Source of the DNA: JAJPKK01 sp963824905
GTDB taxonomy: Bacteria > Pseudomonadota > Alphaproteobacteria > Rhizobiales > Xanthobacteraceae
Assembly (NCBI GenBank): GCA_963824905.1
Contig: CAWGRH010000008.1
Coordinates: forward strand, 310,001 to 374,000
Length of the DNA stretch: 64,000 nt
Direction: 5' to 3'
In this document: positions 17,232-27,103 of the stretch, one piece after another
How the letters are laid out: every line of letters begins with the position of its first letter
Position numbering within the stretch: the first letter of the stretch is position 1
Made by a program: the position numbers and the translations under genes
Notes under the pieces: model-generated
Told to the model about the DNA's origin: nothing
Database searches by the model: none
The model's input: only the letters and a program-made list of their open reading frames with translations

Positions 17232-18422
17232 ATGAACGATCTCAACGATCAACACCCGGAGTACTACGAGGACCATCCGGAGCACCCGGGCTACGAAGTG
17301 CCGCCCGCCCCCAAGTGGGAGCCCGTGGCCCGGAGAACCCCCTTAATTATTGGGATAGTGGCTGGCGCTGCGCTTCTGTGCGGTACCGGGCTTGGGGTGG
17401 TGCTCGGCGGCTGGGGTCGCTCATCACCGCCGCCTCCGGCCCAAGCGCAATCAACGCCGACGGTAAAGGCGGAGATTTCAACGCCGGCCCCAACGCGCGC
17501 ATCGGCGCCGGCGGCCGCGCTGCAACCCATGATCGTGGCGGACACGACGGGTACGATCGGATCGCCGCGTTCGGTGCCGGCGCTCGCTCGTGCGCCGGCG
17601 CCCGCAGCACCCCCGATCGTCGCCGCGCCGCCCTGCACCAATCCGAATGCGATGGGCGTCTCCCGCGTCGTCGAGATCGACACCACCGGCGGCCCAGGCT
17701 TCGGCTCCCAGCACTTCAAGTCTTACGATTTCCTGAACGATCACGAGGTCGTCCTGACGTTTGACGACGGCCCCTGGCTCGGCCACACGCCGGCCGTGCT
17801 CAAAGCTCTTGCCGATCAATGCGTGCGCGCGACGTTCTTCTCCATCGGCAAGCATGCGACCTATTACCCTGAGATCCTCAAACGGGTGGTTGCCGGCGGC
17901 CACACGGTCGGCACCCACACTTGGTCCCATATCGAGTTGGAAGGGGTGGTGAAGAACCGCGGACTCGAGGCCGCCGAGGAGGAGTTCGAAAAGGGCGCCA
18001 GCGGCGTGCGAATGATGGCCGGCGCGCCGATTGCGCCGTTCTTCCGCTTTCCCGAGCTTCGGCACCCGCCCGAGATGCTCACCTACCTCGGCGGACGCAA
18101 CGTCGCGATCTTCTCGGCCGACGTCGATTCCTGGGATTTCCGGATCAAGAAGCCCGAAGAGCTGACGAAGTCCCTGATGGGAAAGATGCACAAGGCAGGC
18201 AAGGGCATCATTCTCATGCACGATTTCCAAAAGGGGACCTCGATCGCGCTGCCGCAAATTCTCGCCGAGCTCCAGAGGGACGGCTTCAAGGTCGTGCACA
18301 TGGTGCCGAAACAAACGCTCACCACCCTGCCGCAGTACGACGAGGCGGTGATGAAGGATACCAAGCTGCCGACACTTGCCACGCGCCCACAGGATAGCGT
18401 GGTGCGCACACTCGGGCAGTGA
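17232..18422 (+). CDS. polysaccharide deacetylase (NodB homology domain), membrane-anchored
   Basis: A 396-aa protein with a charged, His/Pro-rich cytoplasmic start, one transmembrane segment (residues about 37-60), a Pro/Ala-rich linker to about residue 135, and a carbohydrate esterase 4 domain. The metal triad is visible: Asp179 in LTFDDGP, His229 and His233 in GTHTWSH; RFPELRHPP and ILMHDF follow. It should remove N-acetyl groups from an envelope polysaccharide on the periplasmic side. The ATG at 17232 lies after an A-rich leader (GGGAAAAAACA). Confidence 0.88.
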   Translation: MNDLNDQHPEYYEDHPEHPGYEVPPAPKWEPVARRTPLIIGIVAGAALLCGTGLGVVLGGWGRSSPPPPAQAQSTPTVKAEISTPAPTRASAPAAALQPMIVADTTGTIGSPRSVPALARAPAPAAPPIVAAPPCTNPNAMGVSRVVEIDTTGGPGFGSQHFKSYDFLNDHEVVLTFDDGPWLGHTPAVLKALADQCVRATFFSIGKHATYYPEILKRVVAGGHTVGTHTWSHIELEGVVKNRGLEAAEEEFEKGASGVRMMAGAPIAPFFRFPELRHPPEMLTYLGGRNVAIFSADVDSWDFRIKKPEELTKSLMGKMHKAGKGIILMHDFQKGTSIALPQILAELQRDGFKVVHMVPKQTLTTLPQYDEAVMKDTKLPTLATRPQDSVVRTLGQ

Positions 18423-18630
18423 AGGCGAGGTCTCGGAAAAGCTGCTGAGACGCCTGATTTAGGCGGTGCGCCGCGAGCCGGCACGATGGCCGCTCTTCTG
18501 GGGCGAACCAGCCGCGAGGTCATTCTCGCGGCAAGGGTCTTATTGGATGACCTCGACGCCGGCCGCCCACAGACGTACACCTTGCCTGTTGGTGGCATAA
18601 CAGGCGAGCGTGAAACGGGGCCGCGAAATC

Positions 18631-19536
18631 ATGGCTAAGACCACACTCTCGCAATGGACGATCGGCGCCGCGCTGGCGCTCATTGCCACCGCGCTCGCCG
18701 CCGAGCCGATGGGTGAAGCGACGCGCTACGTTGGTAATGTGGGAGGCCGCGAGCGCACTTTCATCGAATATGTTCCCAAGACCTTGAAGCCCGGCGCCCC
18801 GCTGTTGTTCGTTCTTCATCCCTCAGGGGGCGATGCCGCGGGTATGCGCCAATATTCCAACAACGAATTCGACGAGCTCGCGGACAAGCACGGATTCCTG
18901 GTCGTGTATCCGGATGGGTTCGACAATACCTGGAACGATTGCCGTGGTGGCTCGCCATTTTCCTCCAAGCGGCTGAAAATCGACGACGCTGGTTTCATCA
19001 AGAGCCTTCTCGACCGCGCGGTGACGACGCACGCGATCGACAGGAAACGCGTCTTCGCCGCCGGCTGGTCCAATGGCGCACAACTCGCCTACCGCATGGC
19101 GCTGGAATATCCCGAGGATTTCGCCGGCGTCGCCGCAATATCGGCAAGCGTGCCGGTGAAGGAAAATCTTGATTGCAATCAAGTCGACAAACCGATTCCC
19201 GTGATGATCGTGAACGGCACCGCGGACCCGATCAATCCCTTTCGCGGCGGCATGGTGAATTTGGGCGGGACAAACCTCGGCAACGTGCTCTCCAGCGAAG
19301 ACACCGCGAAATATTGGGCCGGGCTGTTGGGCGTGCCGGCCGCACCGCAGATTGCAACGCTGCCGCACAAAGGCGGGCGTACCTCGGTCGACAGCATGAC
19401 CTGGGTGAAAGACGGCACCCCCGTGGTCATTTTGTATTCGGTGCAGGGCGGCGGGCACGCCATGCCGCTCGAAGGCGAGGATTTGGATTCGCCCGTCGCG
19501 ATCTGGGATTTCTTCTCCAAATTGCCGAGCCGCTGA
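18631..19536 (+). CDS. secreted PHB depolymerase / feruloyl-esterase family hydrolase (LpqC-like)
   Basis: An alpha/beta hydrolase of about 301 aa in the esterase_phb family. The ATG at 18631 begins a signal peptide (MAKTTLSQWTIGAALALIA..., cleavage near residue 24); an in-frame ATG at 18610 would add seven charged residues. The nucleophile is Ser147 in AAGWSNGAQLAY, the oxyanion region is LFVLHPSGGDAAGM, and a C-terminal His is in GGGHAMP. It acts outside the cytoplasm on an ester polymer or aryl ester; the natural substrate is not shown by sequence. Confidence 0.82.
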   Translation: MAKTTLSQWTIGAALALIATALAAEPMGEATRYVGNVGGRERTFIEYVPKTLKPGAPLLFVLHPSGGDAAGMRQYSNNEFDELADKHGFLVVYPDGFDNTWNDCRGGSPFSSKRLKIDDAGFIKSLLDRAVTTHAIDRKRVFAAGWSNGAQLAYRMALEYPEDFAGVAAISASVPVKENLDCNQVDKPIPVMIVNGTADPINPFRGGMVNLGGTNLGNVLSSEDTAKYWAGLLGVPAAPQIATLPHKGGRTSVDSMTWVKDGTPVVILYSVQGGGHAMPLEGEDLDSPVAIWDFFSKLPSR

Positions 19537-19574
19537 CGTCACGCGATTCGGCCCTATCGATTCGGCTTCGCGGG

Positions 19575-20582
19575 TTAAAGCTTCATCAGCGCGAGAGCCG
19601 CTCGCCCGTTCGGACCATAGGGATTGCCGAGCGATTCAATCATTTCGAAATGATTGTAGTTCGCCGCCTCGATCAACTCCACCGGCTTGCCGACGGCTTT
19701 CAATGCGGCGGCGAAGTCGCGATTCTGTCGCTGGAATTCAGGCGTCTCATTGGCCCCGTAAGTGAGGGTCACGGGCGCACGCAATAAATCGGTGTGGCGT
19801 TGCGAACTCATGGCTTGTTCCATCTCGTCCGTGAATTTGACGTATGAACTGCGTTTGGAGAGCCGCACCGGCTTCAAGTCGTACATTCCGCTCATGCACA
19901 GGCCGCCTTTGATGAGGTCGGCGGGCAGGCCAAAGTCCTTCTGCCAATCGGTAACCAGCGTTACGCCGCACAGGTGTCCGCCGGAGGAATGCCCGCCGAC
20001 GTAAAGCCGACTCGCATCACCGCCAAAACTCGCGGCGTTCTTGTAGACCCAGGAGACGCCGCGGCGAACTTGATCGGCCATCACGCGCAGGTCGCCGCCC
20101 GCCGGCTCGATCGCAACAAAGTCGAGCACCACGAAATGAGCGCCCGCATTGACGAACATCTCTGCCGCATAGGCGTAGTTCCTGGACTCGCCGCTCAGCC
20201 ATGCGCCGCCGTGGATGAACACGAATATTGGTGCATTGGCGCGGGTCGTACGATGGATGTCCAGCTTTTCCGGCTCGGTCGGTCCGTAAGCTTCGCGACG
20301 CGGCGCCCCAAGACGGGTGCGCGCCAACTCACTGTTGCTGGCGAGCCGACGGATGATCTGGGCTTGTAGAGGCGCGTAGAAAATCTGGTCATAGGCGGCA
20401 TCGAGTTCGACCTGGTCCATGTTCAACCATACGCGTGGACCTTCATCGTGAGGCGGCGGGCCGATCAGACACGTCGGTACCGGCGTCTGGGCTAACGCCG
20501 GCCCTGCCGCGACGACTGCGGAAGCGCCGAGGAGAGATCGCCGTGTGATTGGCTGGACCGCAGAGTCAAGACGGAAATGCAT
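19575..20582 (-). CDS. Tat-exported alpha/beta hydrolase (esterase/lipase)
   Basis: 335-aa hydrolase of the hormone-sensitive-lipase-like / BD-FAE group. It starts with a twin-arginine signal (ITRRSLLGASAVVAAGPALA). HGGAWLSGE forms the oxyanion hole, and Ser199 in VGGHSSGGHLCG is the nucleophile; a C-terminal His is present in NYNHFEMI. It converges on the LpqC-like esterase gene, so two unrelated exported esterases lie end to end. Substrate unknown. Confidence 0.83.
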   Translation of the reverse strand: MHFRLDSAVQPITRRSLLGASAVVAAGPALAQTPVPTCLIGPPPHDEGPRVWLNMDQVELDAAYDQIFYAPLQAQIIRRLASNSELARTRLGAPRREAYGPTEPEKLDIHRTTRANAPIFVFIHGGAWLSGESRNYAYAAEMFVNAGAHFVVLDFVAIEPAGGDLRVMADQVRRGVSWVYKNAASFGGDASRLYVGGHSSGGHLCGVTLVTDWQKDFGLPADLIKGGLCMSGMYDLKPVRLSKRSSYVKFTDEMEQAMSSQRHTDLLRAPVTLTYGANETPEFQRQNRDFAAALKAVGKPVELIEAANYNHFEMIESLGNPYGPNGRAALALMKL

Positions 20583-20692
20583 GACCTTCCCCTTCGCACG
20601 ATGTGCGGCAATGAGATTGTCAGGCTACCGCATCGGCGCGACTGACCGAAAGTCGTTCGTCGTGCTGCGGCGCGGCGAAGCTTCCGCCATCC

Positions 20693-21403
20693 TCAACTTC
20701 CCCCGCGCATCGTCACCTTGTCGCCGCGCACCTCCCAGCCCTGCAGGCGCGAGAGAAAGCTCATGCCGAGCAGGCTGGTGCGCAACTGGCCGGGCGGGGC
20801 GATCAGCGCGGGGACCTGGCGCTCCACGATCGAGCCGACCGCGATGCGGTCGAGCGTCACCGGCGCGGCCTGGGCGCGGCCGTTCGCAGTGTCGACGCTG
20901 ACGGTGTAGTGGATCATCTCCACTGGCAGGCCGGCGGCGACGGCCGCATCGTGGGTCAGCACCACCGAGCTCGCGCCGGTGTCGAGCACCATCGGCACGC
21001 GTACACCGTTGACCTCGGTGCCGATCTGGAAGTCGCCGCCGCGTCCGCGCGCGACCTCGACGACCTCGCCGTGCGCGGCGACGTGGCCGGGGATCAATTC
21101 GGCGAGGACGCGGTCCCCGGTGTCGCGCAGGTCGTAGCGGAAGGTGTAGACGACGACGAGCATCAGGCCGAAGATCACCCAGATCATCGCCTGGCGCAGC
21201 GCATCGCTGAAGCGGTCGCGCAGCAGGCGCAGCACCGCGCCGCTGATCAGGATCAGGAATCCGATCTTGGCGATGAGCGAGGCGATGTCGCCGTTGCTCA
21301 GCGGCTCGCCGCCGCCGACGTTCTGGTGCAGCAGAAGCAGCAGCAGTCCGCCGATGATGGCGAACAGAACAAGGGTGGTGATCGACCCGCGCATCGCGGC
21401 CAT
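20693..21403 (-). CDS. TIGR02281-type clan AA retropepsin-like aspartic protease
   Basis: 236-aa membrane protein typical of alphaproteobacteria. Hydrophobic segments cover about residues 8-26, 43-60 and 72-88. The periplasmic or cytoplasmic C-terminal half is a retropepsin-like domain with the active-site triplet in VPMVLDTGASSVVLT and the second family motif in LLGMSFLSRLQGWEV. Retropepsins act as homodimers; the role of this family is not established. A second in-frame ATG at 21394 could also serve as the start. Confidence 0.85.
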   Translation of the reverse strand: MAAMRGSITTLVLFAIIGGLLLLLLHQNVGGGEPLSNGDIASLIAKIGFLILISGAVLRLLRDRFSDALRQAMIWVIFGLMLVVVYTFRYDLRDTGDRVLAELIPGHVAAHGEVVEVARGRGGDFQIGTEVNGVRVPMVLDTGASSVVLTHDAAVAAGLPVEMIHYTVSVDTANGRAQAAPVTLDRIAVGSIVERQVPALIAPPGQLRTSLLGMSFLSRLQGWEVRGDKVTMRGGS

Positions 21404-21620
21404 TATCTCCGCTCGTTAGGGCGCGACCGGCGTGCGAGCGCCGGTCGGCAGGCCGCGCCGCCGCCCCCGAAAAGTACCGCCAGGGGCTGCGATGCCGGCC
21501 GACCCGGTGGGATTCCCTCCCGCCCGGGCCCGGACGATTGTAGCGCCCCCGAGCCGGGGTGTGCGAGAGGCTCGCGCCGCCGTGCGCCCGCGCCGCAAAC
21601 CGGCCGCGTAACCTGCACTC

Positions 21621-23258
21621 TCATTTGCGATCGCCCTTCGCCCCGGCGCGCGATCCGGCGCCCCGGCCGCGTCGCATCGAGGCGAGAAGCCCGCCGATGG
21701 AACGGCGCTCTCCCGCCTGTGACGGATCGAGCGGCGGCGTATCGAAGATCAGCGGCGGGGGTGCCTCGACCACCGGCTCGAGCGCGGCCATCACCCGTTC
21801 CGGCGGGAAGGTCACGACGACCTCGGTGCCTTCCCGCAGCTTGGACTTGAGCGAGAACGTGCCGCCATGCAACTCGACCAGGCTTTTGACGATCGGCAGA
21901 CCGAGCCCAGCGCCTTGCTCGGCCGATTTGATGGCGTTCGAGCCCTGCCCGAAGCTGTCGAGCACGATCGGGATCTCATTCTCCGGGATGCCCGGGCCGT
22001 TGTCGCGGACGCTGAAGTACTGGCCTCCGGCCGCAGTCCAGCCGACCTTGAGCCAGACCTCGCCGCCCTGCGGCGTGAACTTGATGGCGTTGGAGAGGAG
22101 GTTGAGGCAGATCTGGCGCACCGCACGCTCGTCCGCCCACAGCCGCGGCATGTCCGGCTCGAACATGTCGTGGATGGTAATGCCGCGATTGCTGGCACGG
22201 AGCTTGAGGAGATGGCGGCATTCCTCGGCGCCCTGCACCAGCGAGACCGATTCCTCGTTGAGCTCATAGCGCCCGGCCTCGATGCGCGAGAGGTCGAGGA
22301 TCTCGTTGATCAGGCCAAGCAGGTGGACACCGGAGCTGTGGATGTCGTTCGCATAGTCCTTGTAGGCGGGCACGGTGTGGACGCCGAACAGCTCGTTCTT
22401 CATCACCTCGGAAAAGCCGAGGATGGCGTTGAGTGGCGTGCGCAGCTCGTGGCTCATCTGGGCGAGGAAACGCGATTTCGCGATGTTGGCGGCCTCCGCA
22501 TAACGGCGCGCCTCGTCGGATTTCGCCTTGGCCTGCTCGAGCTCGCCGATCAGTGCATCTTTTTCGGCGCGTGCCTCGAGGGTTGCGAGGTTGGAGGAGT
22601 AGAGCCGGTTGGCGAGCAGCCCGAAATAGCACAGTGCGGTGAGTGCGAGCCCCGCAAGCACATAGCCGTGGACGCTGCCGGTGAAAAGGTAGTTGACCGC
22701 GACTGCGATGGTGAGCGGCGCAGTGGTCGCGAACACCGCGATCGGCAGGCTCGAGCCGAGCATGCTCGACACCGCGACGACGAGCAGCATCGCGAACACG
22801 TTGATGATGTCGGAGCTCGTGTGGTCGTCTGCCGGACGGGCGAGATTGATCGCCCAGGCGAGCCCGAACAGGAGATCGAGGACGACGAAGGTGAGCCGCG
22901 CCCGCTTGATCCCCCTGTCGCTCGGCGGCTGGGCGAGGAACTCGCGGCACTTGACCATGCTCGCGAGCTGGATCGTCAGCACCATCGCCATCCATAGGCC
23001 GGCCCAGGAGGCGCTCGCCCAGTAGGTGGAAATGAGGCCGATCGCGGTGGCGAGCAGGATGACGCCGAGCGCGCCCGAGAGCCGGTTCTGGGCGTATTGG
23101 CGCAACAGTTCGTAGTCGAAGGCCGGTTTGGTGCCCGAACTCGAGGTAAGCCGGTCCCGCGCCTCACGGACCCGCCGCGCCGTGAGCCGCCGGCTCTTGG
23201 CTGCCGCGCTTTCGGGCGCGGGGGGCGTCGCCAAGGGGTCGGTGTTGGCCAGGCTCAT
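21621..23258 (-). CDS. membrane sensor histidine kinase (PleC/DivJ-like)
   Basis: 545-aa sensor kinase with about six transmembrane helices between residues 60 and 220, a short coiled-coil (ARAEKDALIGELEQAKAKSD), then the HisKA domain with phospho-accepting His270 in AQMSHELRTPLNAIL. The ATPase has N box (LLSNAIKFTPQGG), G1 (VRDNGPGIPENE) and G2 (GAGLGLPIVKSL). The sequence after the H box (GFSEVMKNELFG) is close to alphaproteobacterial PleC/DivJ kinases, which control cell-cycle regulators. No response regulator lies beside it, so its partner is encoded elsewhere. Confidence 0.9.
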   Translation of the reverse strand: MSLANTDPLATPPAPESAAAKSRRLTARRVREARDRLTSSSGTKPAFDYELLRQYAQNRLSGALGVILLATAIGLISTYWASASWAGLWMAMVLTIQLASMVKCREFLAQPPSDRGIKRARLTFVVLDLLFGLAWAINLARPADDHTSSDIINVFAMLLVVAVSSMLGSSLPIAVFATTAPLTIAVAVNYLFTGSVHGYVLAGLALTALCYFGLLANRLYSSNLATLEARAEKDALIGELEQAKAKSDEARRYAEAANIAKSRFLAQMSHELRTPLNAILGFSEVMKNELFGVHTVPAYKDYANDIHSSGVHLLGLINEILDLSRIEAGRYELNEESVSLVQGAEECRHLLKLRASNRGITIHDMFEPDMPRLWADERAVRQICLNLLSNAIKFTPQGGEVWLKVGWTAAGGQYFSVRDNGPGIPENEIPIVLDSFGQGSNAIKSAEQGAGLGLPIVKSLVELHGGTFSLKSKLREGTEVVVTFPPERVMAALEPVVEAPPPLIFDTPPLDPSQAGERRSIGGLLASMRRGRGAGSRAGAKGDRK

Positions 23259-23374
23259 CGGACCCGCGAACGTGGTTAAGAAGGGCCCAATTTTGCCTCA
23301 AATCCTTAAAAGCGTGCTTAACCAGAGGTGGTATCCGGCGTTTTGTCGCGACAAATGGAGACTGACGGCGGGGG

Positions 23375-24244
23375 TCAGCGCTGCAGGAGGGCGATCAGGC
23401 TCGAGGTGTCCCAGCGGCGGCCGCCCATCCTCTGCACCTCGGCATAGAACTGGTCGATCAGGGCCGTTGCCGGCAAGGTTGCACCGTTGCGCCGCGCTTC
23501 CGCGAAGCAGATGCCGAGGTCCTTGCGCATCCAGTCGACCGCAAAGCCGAACTCGAACTTGCCCTCGACCATGGTCTTGTAGCGGTTCTCCATCTGCCAG
23601 GACTGCGCGGCGCCCTTGGAGATGGTCGCGATCAGCTTCTCGACGTCGAGGCCGGCGCATTTGGCGAAATGCAGGCCCTCGGCGAGGCCCTGTACCAGCC
23701 CGGCAATGCAAATCTGGTTGACCATCTTGGCGAGCTGGCCGGAGCCCGGCGCCCCCATCAGATTGCAGGCCCGCGCATAGGCGGCGATGACCTTCTCCGC
23801 TCGTGCAAAGGGCTCCGCCTCGCCGCCACACATCACGGTCAGCATGCCGTTCTCGGCGCCGGCCTGGCCGCCGGATACCGGTGCGTCGATGGCCTCGAAG
23901 CCGCGCCGCTTCGCGTCGGCATGAAGCTCGCGGGCGATCTCCGCCGAGGCAGTGGTGTGGTCGACGAAGACCGCGCCCTTGCGAATCCCCTTGAAGGCGC
24001 CGTCCTCGCCGAGCGTGACCTCGCGCAGGTCGGTGTCGTTACCCACGCAGCACATCACGAAGTCCTGGCCGTCGGCGGCGAGCTTCGGGGTGACGGCAAG
24101 GCGGCCGCCGAACTGGGCGACCCACTTCTGGGCCTTGGCGGTGGTGCGATTGTAGACCGTGACCTCGTGACCGCCCTTGGTCTTGAGGTGGCCGGCCATG
24201 GGATAGCCCATCACGCCGAGCCCGAGGAATGCCACCTTCGCCAT
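23375..24244 (-). CDS. NAD(P)-dependent beta-hydroxyacid dehydrogenase (3-hydroxyisobutyrate dehydrogenase family)
   Basis: 289-aa dehydrogenase. The Rossmann start KVAFLGLGVMGYPMAGHL holds the dinucleotide motif, DAPVSGGQAGAENG is the substrate-binding signature, and a lysine in GSGQLAKMVNQICIAG is the catalytic residue. This matches 3-hydroxyisobutyrate / tartronate semialdehyde reductases; GLYR-type succinic semialdehyde reduction is also possible. It is divergent from the mrp gene. Confidence 0.88.
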   Translation of the reverse strand: MAKVAFLGLGVMGYPMAGHLKTKGGHEVTVYNRTTAKAQKWVAQFGGRLAVTPKLAADGQDFVMCCVGNDTDLREVTLGEDGAFKGIRKGAVFVDHTTASAEIARELHADAKRRGFEAIDAPVSGGQAGAENGMLTVMCGGEAEPFARAEKVIAAYARACNLMGAPGSGQLAKMVNQICIAGLVQGLAEGLHFAKCAGLDVEKLIATISKGAAQSWQMENRYKTMVEGKFEFGFAVDWMRKDLGICFAEARRNGATLPATALIDQFYAEVQRMGGRRWDTSSLIALLQR

Positions 24245-24539
24245 GCCCTGTCCTCCGAGTGTCCAGTGTCTTTGCAGTGTGTTTGCGTCTCTGCGGTCAT
24301 TTCAGACGCTGTTTCGGGCCTCTTGATGCGCTGGCGGGGCTCCCGGCGTCAACCTGATCCACGGCGCGACACCGGCTTTGCCACTCACCGCCCACATCGG
24401 GGCTGAACCGCGGATTGCATGTCCGTATGTCCCCAGGGCCAGTCCCGTACGCGGCGGTTGACCGTCGTCCCCCCGTTCTTATGTTGAGGCGACGATCCGG
24501 CCCCGCGGAGTTTGGCCCGCGGCGGTCATGGAGTGCGAA

Positions 24540-25664
24540 ATGGCATTGTCGAGCAACGAGGTCCTGGCGGGCCTCGAAACGGTGAGCAGTCCGGACGGGG
24601 TGCCGCTCCCCAAGACTGGTGTTCTTTCCGACATTCTGGTTGCCGACGGTAAGGTGTTCTTCTCGATGACGGTCAATGCCGCAGTCGTGCAGGCCTGGGA
24701 GCCGGTGCGGCAGCGTGCGGAAGCGGCCGTCAAGGCGATTCCCGGGGTGGTGTCGGTGATGGTGGCGCTCACCGCCGAGCGCAAGGCTGGCGTCGCGCCG
24801 CCCCCTCCGTCTCAGGCGCAGCCTCAGCGCGGCGCCCCGACCGGCGGGCGGGCGCCGAACCCGACGGCCATTGCCGGCGTGGGGGCGATCATCGCGGTCG
24901 CCTCCGGCAAGGGCGGCGTCGGCAAGTCGACGACGGCCGTCAATCTTGCCCTCGGCCTGCGCGATCTCGGCCTCAAGGTCGGGCTCCTCGATGCCGACAT
25001 CTACGGACCGTCGATGCCGAAGCTTCTCGGCCTCAAGGGAAAGCCGCAGACGCGCGGCAACCTCCTGATCCCGATGGACGGCCACGGCCTCAAGGTGATG
25101 TCGATCGGCTTCCTGGTCGAGGAAGAGACGCCGATGATCTGGCGCGGCCCGATGGTGATGTCGGCGCTGACGCAAATGCTGCGCGAGGTCGAGTGGGGCA
25201 CGCTCGACATCATGGTGGTCGACATGCCGCCCGGCACCGGCGATGCGCAGCTCACTATGGCCCAGCAGGTGCCGCTCAAGGGCGCCGTCATCGTGTCGAC
25301 GCCGCAGGACCTCGCGCTGATCGATGCGCGACGTGGCATCGCCATGTTCAACCGCGTCAACGTGCCGGTGCTCGGCATCGTCGAGAACATGAGCTACTTC
25401 CAGTGTCCGCATTGCGGGACGCGGTCGGATATTTTCAGCCACGGCGGCGCGCGCCACGAGGCGGAACGCTTGGGCGTGCCGTTCCTCGGCGAAGTGCCCC
25501 TGCACATGGAGATTCGCGAGCGCTCCGATGCCGGCCTGCCCGTGGTCACGACGGTGCCGGACGGACCCCATGCCCGGATTTACCGGGACATCGCCGCGCG
25601 GGTGCGCGATCAGCTCGCCGGCCGTTCCGGCAAGGCTGCGCCGAAGATCGTGATCGAGGCCTAG
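24540..25664 (+). CDS. mrp: Mrp/NBP35 family iron-sulfur carrier ATPase
   Basis: 374-aa cytoplasmic P-loop ATPase (ApbC/Mrp) that carries and delivers Fe-S clusters. It has an N-terminal MIP18-like domain (residues 1-80), a Pro/Gln/Ala linker, then the deviant Walker A ASGKGGVGKST (residues 122-131), MPPGTGDAQLT, and the cluster-binding CPHC in YFQCPHCGTRSD. The ATG at 24540 has GGAG six bases upstream and gives the usual N-terminus; the in-frame ATG at 24528 would add four residues. Confidence 0.92.
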   Translation: MALSSNEVLAGLETVSSPDGVPLPKTGVLSDILVADGKVFFSMTVNAAVVQAWEPVRQRAEAAVKAIPGVVSVMVALTAERKAGVAPPPPSQAQPQRGAPTGGRAPNPTAIAGVGAIIAVASGKGGVGKSTTAVNLALGLRDLGLKVGLLDADIYGPSMPKLLGLKGKPQTRGNLLIPMDGHGLKVMSIGFLVEEETPMIWRGPMVMSALTQMLREVEWGTLDIMVVDMPPGTGDAQLTMAQQVPLKGAVIVSTPQDLALIDARRGIAMFNRVNVPVLGIVENMSYFQCPHCGTRSDIFSHGGARHEAERLGVPFLGEVPLHMEIRERSDAGLPVVTTVPDGPHARIYRDIAARVRDQLAGRSGKAAPKIVIEA

Positions 25665-25817
25665 AGGCCGCCTACCGCGGCGCAATAGGACGCGCCGAAC
25701 AAATACCGCGACAACCTGCGTCAGTTATGGCGTTTCCCCGCCGTCCGCGGCCGTGATAACAACGCGGCGGATGGGGGGCTCTCGAAAGCTCCCGACCTGG
25801 AGCCCGGGAGAACAGCC

Positions 25818-26906
25818 ATGAAGCGTCGTGAATTTCTCAAGGTCGCTGGCGTCGGCGCAGCGTCGGCGACGATCGCGAAGCCCGCCATCGCGCAGTCGAT
25901 GCCGGAACTCAAATGGCGGTGCACGTCGAGCTTCCCGCGCTCGCTCGACACCATCTACGGCGCGGCGGAAACCTTCGCCAAAGCGGTCGCCGACATCACC
26001 GACAACAAATTCCAGATCCAGGTCTTTGCCGCGGGCGAGATCGTGCCGGGGCTCAATGCGGCGGACGCCGTCACCAACGGCACCGTCGAGATGTGCCACA
26101 CCGCCTCGTACTACTATGTCGGCAAGGATCCGACCTACGCCTTCGGGACCGCGGTGCCGTTCGGGCTCAACAGCCGCATGCAGAACGCCTGGATGTTCTT
26201 CGGCGGCGGCATGGAGCTGATGAACGACTTCTACAAGAAGGCGAACATCTACGCGATTCCCTGCGGCAACACCGGCTGCCAGATGGGCGGCTGGTTCCGC
26301 AAGGAGATCAAGGAGCCATCCGATTTCAACGGGCTGAAATTCCGCATCGGCGGCTATGCCGGCCGCGTGCTCACCAAGCTCGGCTGCGTGCCCCAGCAGA
26401 TCGCCGGCGGCGATATCTATCCCGCACTCGAAAAGGGGACCATCGACGCCGCCGAATGGGTCGGTCCCTATGACGACGAGAAGCTCGGCTTCGCCAAGGT
26501 CGCGCAGTACTACTACTATCCGGGTTGGTGGGAAGGCGGCGCGATGCTGCACAACTTCTTCAATATCGACAAGTGGCAGGCGCTGCCGCCGAACTACAAG
26601 GCGGTGGTACGCACCGCTTCCGAGATGGCGAACACCTGGATGCAGTCGAAATACGATGCGGTGAATCCGGGAGCCTTGAAGCGGCTGGTCGCCGGCGGCG
26701 CCAAGCTGACACCGTTTTCGCCCCCGGTCATGGACGCCTGCCTCAAGGCGGCGCTCGAGCTCTACCACGAGGTTTCGGCGACCAATCCGGAGTTCAAGAA
26801 GGCCTATGACGCGATGATCGCCTTCCGTGGCGACCAGTATCTGTGGTGGCAGGTCGCCGAATATACCAACGATACCTTCCTGATCCGCAACCGGACGAAG
26901 GTGTGA
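25818..26906 (+). CDS. TRAP transporter substrate-binding protein (DctP family)
   Basis: 362-aa periplasmic receptor with a twin-arginine-type signal (MKRREFLKVAGVGAASATIA). The mature part follows the DctP/TakP pattern: FAKAVADITDNKFQIQVFA, LKFRIGGYAGRVLTKLG (with the arginine that binds carboxylates), and EWVGPYDDEKLGF. The TakP-like Trp/Tyr-rich middle (YYYYPGWWEGG) suggests alpha-keto acid or other carboxylate ligands. Its permeases lie next door on the opposite strand. Confidence 0.9.
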   Translation: MKRREFLKVAGVGAASATIAKPAIAQSMPELKWRCTSSFPRSLDTIYGAAETFAKAVADITDNKFQIQVFAAGEIVPGLNAADAVTNGTVEMCHTASYYYVGKDPTYAFGTAVPFGLNSRMQNAWMFFGGGMELMNDFYKKANIYAIPCGNTGCQMGGWFRKEIKEPSDFNGLKFRIGGYAGRVLTKLGCVPQQIAGGDIYPALEKGTIDAAEWVGPYDDEKLGFAKVAQYYYYPGWWEGGAMLHNFFNIDKWQALPPNYKAVVRTASEMANTWMQSKYDAVNPGALKRLVAGGAKLTPFSPPVMDACLKAALELYHEVSATNPEFKKAYDAMIAFRGDQYLWWQVAEYTNDTFLIRNRTKV

Positions 26907-26949
26907 GTCGCGGAGCGCGCTGCGTTGGCCCTGAGAGCGTGTGAAACGA

Positions 26950-27060
26950 CCTCATCCTGAGGAGCGCCCGAAAGGGCGCGTCTCGAAGGATGTCCCCACA
27001 CACTGCGGCCTTTGGGCGTCCTTCGAGACGCCGCGCTTCGCACGGCTCCTCAGGACGAGG
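26950..27060. repeat. palindromic REP-like intergenic element
   Basis: A roughly 111-base imperfect palindrome. It begins CCTCATCCTGAGGAGC and ends GCTCCTCAGGACGAGG; inner arms TCTCGAAGGATG and CGTCCTTCGAGACG also pair. This element type is scattered through many Bradyrhizobium-like genomes. It sits between the convergent DctP and DctM genes, where it may act as a terminator. Confidence 0.8.
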
Positions 27061-27103
27061 GCTGTAGGGTTTCACACGAGCGGCGTCAGCGGAGCCCGCT
27101 CGC